Shown here: piece by piece, positions 30,830-36,255 of the stretch
Numbering within the stretch: position 1 is the stretch's first letter
Layout: each line of letters starts with the position of its first letter
Origin: Candidatus Eisenbacteria bacterium
Lineage (GTDB): Bacteria > Eisenbacteria > RBG-16-71-46 > JASEGR01
NCBI GenBank assembly: GCA_030017955.1
Contig: JASEGR010000026.1
Span: forward strand, 1-36,255
Direction: 5' to 3'
Length of the DNA stretch: 36,255 nt
The notes under the pieces: generated by a model
Database searches by the model: none
The model's input: only the letters and a program-made list of their open reading frames with translations
What the model was told of the DNA's origin: nothing
Position numbers and translations under genes: made by a program

Positions 30830-32596
30830 GTGAGCCAAGCGTGGGTCCAGGAAATCCTGGAGAAAACCTCGACCTTCGAGCGCGATCACGGCTCCCACCT
30901 CCGCGACTGGAACCGCAACGACCGTCTTTATCGCTCCATCCCCGTCAAGTCGCGCTCGGAGAACCAGTCGAATACCTTCATCCCCGAGATGTTCGTCGAG
31001 GTGGAGGCGCTGGCCACCGCCGTGTTCGAGATGGTCATGTCCGATACCACCGACGCGCTCTTCTTCGATGTGGTCGGCCAGGACGGGACCCTCGATGACA
31101 CCGTCCGCGCCATGGTCACCAAGGCGACGCTCGCCAAGCAGATCGAGGTGGTTGAGCTTCAGTCCAAGCTTATGCCGTTCTTCAGAGGCCTCATCCTCCA
31201 AGGATCACAACCCATCAGCCTCCCCTGGCGCGTCGGCTACAAAAGCTACTACGACCGTGGCCTGCGCAAGCGCGTTCCGGCCTTCGACTCTTGGGATTTC
31301 CTGTCCGTAAAGATTTTTAATTTCGCCTTCGACGACGCCGTAGACTCCATAGAAAATGCCTCCTGGGCCGCGCAGACCATGCACGTCAATGCTATGTCGG
31401 CGAGACGCATGGCGAAGAATGGCATCTGGTCGGCCAAGGCGGTCGATAAGGCGCTTCCCTCCGGCATCATGCGCAACCCCCACGAGGAGGAGTCCCGCCG
31501 CACCGCAGGCTACCTGACCCAGTTCAACCAGGGGAAGGGCCTCACCGCCGTCGAGTATTTCGGTACCCTGGAGTCAAAGGACGACGGCGAGATATATTGG
31601 GCCGTCGCGTCCAAGAACGGCCAGCCATTGAAAGAGCCCGAGCTGAACCCCTACGGCCATGGCGAACTCCAGTGGATGATGGCGAGATGGTTCACCGTCG
31701 CAGAGGAACCTCTCGGTATCGGCATCGGCCATGTCAACTACCGCCAGCAGGCGGAGATCAACGACCGCCGCAACTTTATCAACGACCTTCTCTACGCCAG
31801 CCTCTACAGCATGTGGCTCAAGCGCTCCGACTCGGGCATCATGCTCCCTGGAAATAAAATGCGCTACAGCCCGCACCAAATACTTGAGGGCGACATTATC
31901 AGCGACGAGGCCTTGCGGCCTCTGCGCCCCGACATGAGCGGCCTGTCAGGTGCGATTAATCTCGAAGCCGGGGATATCGAACGCATGCGCCGCCACTCGG
32001 GAGCGACCTCGACCCTCCAGGCACAGGCCACCGGAATAACGGCCACCGAGACCACCGCCATCCAGTCTGAAGCCACACGCCGTGTCAAGGCTATGGTTCG
32101 CTCGGAACTCGGCGGTTTTCTTCGCAAGATGCTTTATCGTGCCCATGCCTTGAATCTTCAGCTCATGGATCGTCCCCTCATCGCCCGCATTATGAACTCG
32201 GACGGCTTGGAGGTTTTCGGTGAAGTCACCAACCGAGACCTCATACTCAATCCCGACATCCGCATCAAGCTGACGACCGACCTGGACTTCCGGCCGTTTA
32301 AGCGTCGTGAGCTGATCGAGATGCTGGAGGTGTTCGCCCGCCTGTCACAGACCGGCGTCCTCGGCTCCCGGCGGTTGGTTCCTGATCCTATCGTCGAGGA
32401 GTTGGCCAGGACCTACGGCATGGACCCGAGAAAGTTTTTCAGTCGTGATGGCGTCATCGAGGCCGAGACGCGCCGGGCCACGCAAAGTCCGGATGTCCAG
32501 CAGAACGCCCTGCAACAGCTCATGGCCGAGTCTCCGGGAGCGCAAGAAGTTCTTGCGTCCGGGATGGCCTCCGGCGTTCCAGCGGGGGCGATATGA
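30830..32596 (+). CDS. Portal protein
   Basis: 588 residues, GTG start eight bases after TerL. N-terminal helix (QAWVQEILEKTSTFERDHGS), core segment TFIPEMFVEVEALATAVFEM, clip/stem region with GIGIGHVNYRQQAEINDRRN, LLYASLYSMWLKRSD, and long C-terminal helices (TATETTAIQSEATRRVKAMV). The C-terminus is Gln/Ala/Pro-rich. Size, position after TerL and this motif set are those of podovirus-type portals, the dodecameric ring at the capsid vertex. The downstream gene starts at an overlapping ATGA. Confidence 0.85.
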   Translation: MSQAWVQEILEKTSTFERDHGSHLRDWNRNDRLYRSIPVKSRSENQSNTFIPEMFVEVEALATAVFEMVMSDTTDALFFDVVGQDGTLDDTVRAMVTKATLAKQIEVVELQSKLMPFFRGLILQGSQPISLPWRVGYKSYYDRGLRKRVPAFDSWDFLSVKIFNFAFDDAVDSIENASWAAQTMHVNAMSARRMAKNGIWSAKAVDKALPSGIMRNPHEEESRRTAGYLTQFNQGKGLTAVEYFGTLESKDDGEIYWAVASKNGQPLKEPELNPYGHGELQWMMARWFTVAEEPLGIGIGHVNYRQQAEINDRRNFINDLLYASLYSMWLKRSDSGIMLPGNKMRYSPHQILEGDIISDEALRPLRPDMSGLSGAINLEAGDIERMRRHSGATSTLQAQATGITATETTAIQSEATRRVKAMVRSELGGFLRKMLYRAHALNLQLMDRPLIARIMNSDGLEVFGEVTNRDLILNPDIRIKLTTDLDFRPFKRRELIEMLEVFARLSQTGVLGSRRLVPDPIVEELARTYGMDPRKFFSRDGVIEAETRRATQSPDVQQNALQQLMAESPGAQEVLASGMASGVPAGAI

Positions 32597-32913
32597 GCCT
32601 CGAAAAAGACCTTGCCGCCATCGTCAACAAAACCAAGGATGCTAAGGAAGTTGTAAAAGACGGCAGGGCCATGCAGAGACTCGCCAAGAACCCGGATTTT
32701 CAGACGTATGAGAATTTGCTCAAAGAGGCGTATATCCTGCTCATCCGCAGGTTCCGTTCCGCCAAGCCGGATGAACTTCAACAGCTCCAAGGCGCCTTGA
32801 TTCAGCACGAGGTGATCCTGAGCATCCCGCAGAAAATTCTCGCGGCGGCGGAAAAGCTCGTCGCCATGGACCGTGAGGAGCAGGAGTCAAGAGAGGTCGG
32901 CAATGCCAGATGA
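32593..32913 (+). CDS. Small helical protein downstream of the portal
   Basis: 106 residues. Almost entirely helical (KDLAAIVNKTKDAKEVVKDG, FQTYENLLKEAYILLIRRFR), with no other signature. Head-assembly accessory by position. Overlaps the portal gene by four bases and the next gene by 11. Confidence 0.55.
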   Translation: MSLEKDLAAIVNKTKDAKEVVKDGRAMQRLAKNPDFQTYENLLKEAYILLIRRFRSAKPDELQQLQGALIQHEVILSIPQKILAAAEKLVAMDREEQESREVGNAR

Positions 32914-33274
32914 AATCACGAAAGCGGATGAGCATATGCTTGCGGCCAAAGCCAGGGCAGGAGATATTGCCGCTGCTGAAACGGAAATTGAGCCGCAGAA
33001 GATCAGCCTACCGTTGCGGGACTTCCCTGAACTCAAGGGCGAGAGCGAGGGAGATAAAGTTGTTCTCGTTCTCGCTGGCTACGTGGATGAGATGGACAAA
33101 CAGTCCGTTGTCGTCGAGGTATCCCGCGCCGCCATCGTTCACGGAAAAATGACCTCCGGCCAAAAGCGCAGGGTGATGCGCCTTGAGGACGCCTTGAAGG
33201 GCAAGCGCGGCATCGAGAATAGATTTGCGTTGGCCAGGCATCTTGTGCTAAATAAAAAGCGGGGGGCCAAGTGA
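32903..33274 (+). CDS. Hypothetical protein of the head region
   Basis: 123 residues from the ATG at 32903 (GAGAGG site). Central beta-like segment (PLRDFPELKGESEGDKVVLV, LAGYVDEMDKQSVVVEVSRA), then a basic helical end (GQKRRVMRLEDALKGKRG). Family unknown. Coupled to the next gene by overlapping GTG. Confidence 0.55.
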   Translation: MPDEITKADEHMLAAKARAGDIAAAETEIEPQKISLPLRDFPELKGESEGDKVVLVLAGYVDEMDKQSVVVEVSRAAIVHGKMTSGQKRRVMRLEDALKGKRGIENRFALARHLVLNKKRGAK

Positions 33275-33741
33275 GGGAAATTTTGGCCGGTCTGTTCGTC
33301 TCTCTTGTCGGCCTTGTCGGTTTATTCCAGGAGCCGGTCCTTGCGGATTGGGGCGGCGGACTTTACATGTCCTCCGCCACGGTCTCCGGCGTCATCATAA
33401 CCACCGGCACCGCCATCCGGGTGGATAACCGCTACCGTAACCTCGTTTCCTCAGCGAGCATTAACATCGGCGTGGTTCCCAACCGGTACATGGTGTCCGT
33501 TCAGAACCAGGATGGGACGGACAGCATCTACTGCGGCTTTGATTCCCTGGTCTCCACGACCACCACGCTGGCGGCGGACAGGGATTCCATCGGTTGGCAG
33601 ATATACGGGGACTGCAACGCCGGTGACATCCGGTGCGAGGGGTTTTTCCCCCTGTCCGCGAACGCGGCCTTGTGGTGCCGGGCGGTCAACGCGGCGGGGG
33701 CGAACGGGGTATTGACAGCGGTGGCGCAGTACGGCAAGTAG
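33271..33741 (+). CDS. Secreted-type virion-operon protein
   Basis: 156 residues. Signal peptide: MREILAGLFVSLVGLVGLFQ, with cleavage likely after PVLA. The mature part is beta-rich with paired Cys residues (YCGFDS, DCNAGDIRC, WCRAVNA) that could form disulfides after export. It is similar in kind to the protein at 825. Function unknown. Confidence 0.65.
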   Translation: MREILAGLFVSLVGLVGLFQEPVLADWGGGLYMSSATVSGVIITTGTAIRVDNRYRNLVSSASINIGVVPNRYMVSVQNQDGTDSIYCGFDSLVSTTTTLAADRDSIGWQIYGDCNAGDIRCEGFFPLSANAALWCRAVNAAGANGVLTAVAQYGK

Positions 33742-33746
33742 AGGAC

Positions 33747-34040
33747 ATGCGGGACGAGGGCCTGCAAAAATTCATGCAGGAAGTCCAAAGGGATTTGGGG
33801 ACGCTTTTGGAAGGTCAGAAAAACCAGGGGGAGCACATAACCTGGGTGAGCAAGAAGATAGATGCGAACACGCGGGTGATACAGGAACGTCTGGACGCCC
33901 ATGTCTCGGATCAAGATGCTCACGGCCTGAAAACGATGCGTTCGTCGAAGAACCAGGGGGTAGCCGTGGCGGCGCTGGTGATAAGCCTTCTCGCCGCCGC
34001 CGCGAATATTTTGGCGGTCATGAACGGCCTGTCGAATTGA
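33747..34040 (+). CDS. XhlA-like membrane protein, candidate holin
   Basis: 97 residues from the ATG at 33747 (AGAGG site); the longer reading overlaps the preceding gene and is rejected. N-terminal coiled coil (LQKFMQEVQRDLGTLLEGQK, VSKKIDANTRVIQERLDAHV) and one C-terminal membrane helix (GVAVAALVISLLAAAANILA). This is the XhlA/hemolysin layout found in phage lysis modules. Lysis role probable, not proven. Confidence 0.55.
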   Translation: MRDEGLQKFMQEVQRDLGTLLEGQKNQGEHITWVSKKIDANTRVIQERLDAHVSDQDAHGLKTMRSSKNQGVAVAALVISLLAAAANILAVMNGLSN

Positions 34041-34051
34041 GGGGTGAATAG

Positions 34052-35536
34052 ATGAAAAAGTCCATCATGTCTTTTCTCGTGGCTTTTGCCATGGCCAATC
34101 CTTGGGCGTTCGCCGGAGTGGTTCCGGGCACGGTTAATGGCGCCCGCATCACGCCCAACCGCGTGAACGCCACCGTCGTGGTCGTGGGCGCTCCCGGGGA
34201 CGCTCCTGATGCGTCATCCGTGTTCACCTCCAGCGGATCGGTCGTTATCCAATCCACCACGACTACGGCGACGCATGAACTTCTGGACGTTGAGAACACG
34301 GCGAACGCCTCCATCGTCTCGTTCCAGGTCAACGGCGCGGCGTTGTTCAATCAGCAAAGCGGCGTCGGGAACTTCCAGGTTCAGTCCGACAACATGGCCA
34401 ACGCCATCCTGGTGGATGGGACGAATGATTTCGTCGGCATCAACGATGCGTCGCCGGATGCGATGGTGGACGTAATCGCCAGGACGGCCAGCTCATCCGG
34501 CGTAGTTATCACAGCCGCCGGTTCACAGACCGCTGATCTTCTCAGTTTGCGTGACAGCAGTGAAGCCAGGCTGATATCCGTGGATGCCTCCGGCAATGCC
34601 GTTTTCACCGGCTACGTCGTTGACCGATCTTCATTCCAGGTGACCGGGAATGAAGCATCCAGCGGACGCATGGTACAGCTTCAACCGACTACTGGAGCGA
34701 ACGGAGCTTTAATTCACTTCCGCAATACGACCGGAGATTTCTATATCGGGAGCGACGATAGCACAGGTGGCGACTTGACCGGGGTGGCCTACGCGAACGC
34801 CATCTGGTCCGTCAGCAATACCAGCACCGTCCTTGGCACGAATAACACTGAAAGGATGCGGATCAGGAACACTGGCGAAATTGTCTTCGGCGTCTCAGCG
34901 TCCACGGTTATCTATAACGGTGCCAGCGGTTTGGAATGGCATGATCCAGATGTGGCCGGGAACGTCGGGGGGATCAGCTCGGGCAGTAATGACCTGACCA
35001 TTGCGGCGGCCAACAATCGCAACGTCCGCGTTGATAACGACACGCGGAACGTCCTGTTCGTATCGGACACCAATGGTTTCCTCGGCATAAACGACACCTC
35101 TCCGGACTCGATGGAAGATATCGTGATGCTCAACGCCAGTTCCTCTGGCACGGTCATCACGGCGGCCGCCACTCCGACCGCAGACCTGCTCTCGATTCGC
35201 GACTCGAATGAAGCGCCGCTGTTCTTCATCAACGCGATCGGACATGCCGTTAGCAGTGGAACCACGCCTGCCCTGACGAACTGCGGTACCTCCCCCTCGA
35301 TCATCGGCAGCGACAACTCTGGGAAGATAACCGTCGGCAGCAGCGCGGCGGATACCTGCACGGCTACGTTCGGCACCGCCTACACGAACGCCCCCGCTTG
35401 TGTATTTAGCGGTCAGGATGCCAATGATATCCTGGGTTCCACGACCACGGCATCCGGGTTCGCCTTTGTCACCCCCGGCGCCCAGGACATATCCTCGGAG
35501 GTAATTTCGTACATCTGCATGGGTGTTGACCGGTAA
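34052..35536 (+). CDS. Tail-fibre-like protein with Sec signal peptide and internal duplication
   Basis: 494 residues after a GGGG site. Signal peptide of 22 residues (MKKSIMSFLVAFAMANPWAF then AG). Two copies of a unit of about 85 residues are visible: one around FVGINDASPDAMVDVI ... VVITAAGSQTADLLSLRDSS (residues about 126-190), the other around FLGINDTSPDSMEDIV ... TVITAAATPTADLLSIRDSN (about 345-390). The end (ALTNCGTSPSIIGSDNSGKI onward, with three Cys residues) is a fibre tip domain of a type I recall from other phages. A receptor-binding or adhesin role is likely. The function of the signal peptide is unclear. Confidence 0.7.
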   Translation: MKKSIMSFLVAFAMANPWAFAGVVPGTVNGARITPNRVNATVVVVGAPGDAPDASSVFTSSGSVVIQSTTTTATHELLDVENTANASIVSFQVNGAALFNQQSGVGNFQVQSDNMANAILVDGTNDFVGINDASPDAMVDVIARTASSSGVVITAAGSQTADLLSLRDSSEARLISVDASGNAVFTGYVVDRSSFQVTGNEASSGRMVQLQPTTGANGALIHFRNTTGDFYIGSDDSTGGDLTGVAYANAIWSVSNTSTVLGTNNTERMRIRNTGEIVFGVSASTVIYNGASGLEWHDPDVAGNVGGISSGSNDLTIAAANNRNVRVDNDTRNVLFVSDTNGFLGINDTSPDSMEDIVMLNASSSGTVITAAATPTADLLSIRDSNEAPLFFINAIGHAVSSGTTPALTNCGTSPSIIGSDNSGKITVGSSAADTCTATFGTAYTNAPACVFSGQDANDILGSTTTASGFAFVTPGAQDISSEVISYICMGVDR

Positions 35537-35542
35537 CGCGGG

Positions 35543-35677
35543 GTGCCTAGGCTGCTTCCGGCTTTGGCGGCGCCCTCTCTCCTGGGGGTGTCCGCCTTGG
35601 CCGGGGGGGAGACGGGGATGAGAATGGTGATCGTTCTATTAGTGGCAAGATTCTTCTACTGGCTTGGGGCGAAATGA
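35543..35677 (+). CDS. Small membrane peptide (19 or 44 residues)
   Basis: An open frame runs from a GTG at 35543 to a TGA at 35677, just ahead of the next gene. The well-supported start is the ATG at 35618, which follows GGGGGAG with seven-base spacing and gives a 19-residue hydrophobic peptide MRMVIVLLVARFFYWLGAK. The longer form would add another hydrophobic segment (LLPALAAPSLLGVSALAGG). Possibly a small holin or lysis regulator; its neighbours fit a lysis module. Confidence 0.45.
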   Translation: MPRLLPALAAPSLLGVSALAGGETGMRMVIVLLVARFFYWLGAK

Positions 35678-36157
35678 ATGTGGCCATGGCGGAATTACCT
35701 GAAATCGTCCATACTCGTGAGCAAGGACGATCTGTCCACGGCTTTGGGGAAATTTTCTCCAGGGCGGGAGACGAGCTTTCGTGATAAGGCCTACACCGTC
35801 ACAGGAGAGAAAAGCCTGGTTGGCCTTGTTGAAAGGCATAGCCGGGTATTTCGGTTCAAGTACGGTGGAAATAAAAGAGCCGGATCGGATGGAGACGATA
35901 GCTACCCGGACTGCGACGACTTCGCGTTCATGGAGTGCGCGGATATTAATAGGGCAGCCATCCTTTCGGGCTTCAAGGCTCCACCGGCATACGGCAGGAT
36001 TTGGTACAGGACAGTCCGTGGGGGTTGGCATGAGGCCTGCTTCGGCTTCGTCCTGCCGCTCCGATTTTGTTTACACGATCCGCTTTCGGGGAGATGGTGC
36101 TTTGATGGTGAAGCCGAAAAAGAGATTGCGGAGGCCATAGAATTTAATATTCCGTAG
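35678..36157 (+). CDS. Cysteine-peptidase-like (transglutaminase-fold) protein
   Basis: 159 residues. The segment YPDCDDFAFMECADINRAAI resembles the DCDDFA signature of bacterial transglutaminase-like Cys peptidases and phage lysis-associated proteins; downstream are GRIWYRTVRGGWHEACFGFV and a PLSGRWCFD segment, giving candidate Cys, His and Asp residues in the right order. No signal peptide. It is the last gene before the hairpins at the junction and could be an endolysin-related or processing enzyme. The match to the family is partial. Confidence 0.5.
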   Translation: MWPWRNYLKSSILVSKDDLSTALGKFSPGRETSFRDKAYTVTGEKSLVGLVERHSRVFRFKYGGNKRAGSDGDDSYPDCDDFAFMECADINRAAILSGFKAPPAYGRIWYRTVRGGWHEACFGFVLPLRFCLHDPLSGRWCFDGEAEKEIAEAIEFNIP

Positions 36158-36171
36158 CAGATTTCGGCGGT

Positions 36172-36189
36172 GGGGGTAGCTCCCCCTTT
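36172..36189 (+). terminator. Short GC hairpin with T-run
   Basis: GGGGG (36172-36176), TAGCT loop, CCCCC (36182-36186), then TTT. Follows the stop at 36157. A second hairpin (GGCTCTCAGAGCC) starts at 36191. Together with the end palindrome they form a cluster of terminator-like structures. Confidence 0.5.
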
Positions 36190-36223
36190 GGGCTCTCAGA
36201 GCCACGCGCAGAGGCCCATCTGA

Positions 36224-36255
36224 GGGGCCGTGGAGAGTGCACGCTCCACGGCCCC
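36224..36255. repeat. Terminal copy of the end hairpin, flipped
   Basis: The 29 bases at 36224-36252 are the exact reverse complement of bases 1-29. Read directly, 36227-36255 match 1-29 except for two bases in the loop (A for C and G for T). The pair is therefore a terminal inverted repeat, or a circular overlap in which the loop was read from the opposite strand. Confidence 0.8.

Overview
This window is most likely a complete or nearly complete genome of a tailed, podovirus-like bacteriophage (about 36 kb), taken from an environmental or metagenomic source. It has a full virion programme: small and large terminase, portal, scaffold, HK97-fold capsid, adaptor, nozzle, ejection proteins and fibres. 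Portal lies near the right end and scaffold/capsid start at the left end, so the virion operon is only contiguous if the ends are joined; the window is therefore probably a circular or circularly permuted genome cut at a hairpin. Shine-Dalgarno sites (AGGAGG type), sigma-70-like promoters and Sec signal peptides point to a bacterial, probably Gram-negative, host. I cannot name the host or a close relative from sequence alone. No integrase, RNA polymerase, DNA polymerase or protelomerase was recognised.

Layout. (1) 28.1-36.2 kb, + strand: TerS, TerL, portal, small accessory proteins, an XhlA-like membrane protein, a secreted-type fibre, a small membrane peptide and a cysteine-peptidase-like protein. 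(2) 0.08-12.1 kb, + strand, continuing across the junction: scaffold, a signal-peptide protein, major capsid, head-tail proteins, nozzle, fibre proteins, four proteins resembling ejection proteins, an NlpC/P60 hydrolase and two small proteins. (3) 24.0-12.25 kb, - strand: one long, tightly overlapping early/middle operon from a consensus promoter at about 24.19 kb. It holds a truncated ParB-like protein, a superfamily-2 helicase split by a 342-residue intein, a CHC2 primase zinc finger, a repeat-rich 730-bp gap, an XRE regulator, a putative ssDNA-binding protein, a RecB-like nuclease, a heptapeptide-repeat protein, many small orphans, a DUF6745-like protein with its partner, and a NinG-like nuclease. 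(4) 24.3-28.1 kb: a control and mobile region with a 45-residue gene, a winged-helix gene, a tRNA, an IS1595/ISXO2-type transposase and about 2 kb without convincing genes, ending in a strong promoter that runs straight into an intrinsic terminator just before the terminase genes.

Working model. The - strand operon makes replication, recombination and regulatory proteins. The + strand late operon is probably started at about 27.98 kb and held back by the terminator at 27.998-28.031 kb until an unidentified antitermination factor acts, as in lambda pR'/tR'. Points that deserve most attention are: a leucine-type tRNA body carrying a UGG (proline) anticodon; an intein in the helicase Walker A motif; a hexanucleotide repeat array with six interspersed 20-nt elements; four virion-operon proteins with Sec signal peptides; an overprinted helicase tail; and the inverted hairpins at the two ends.
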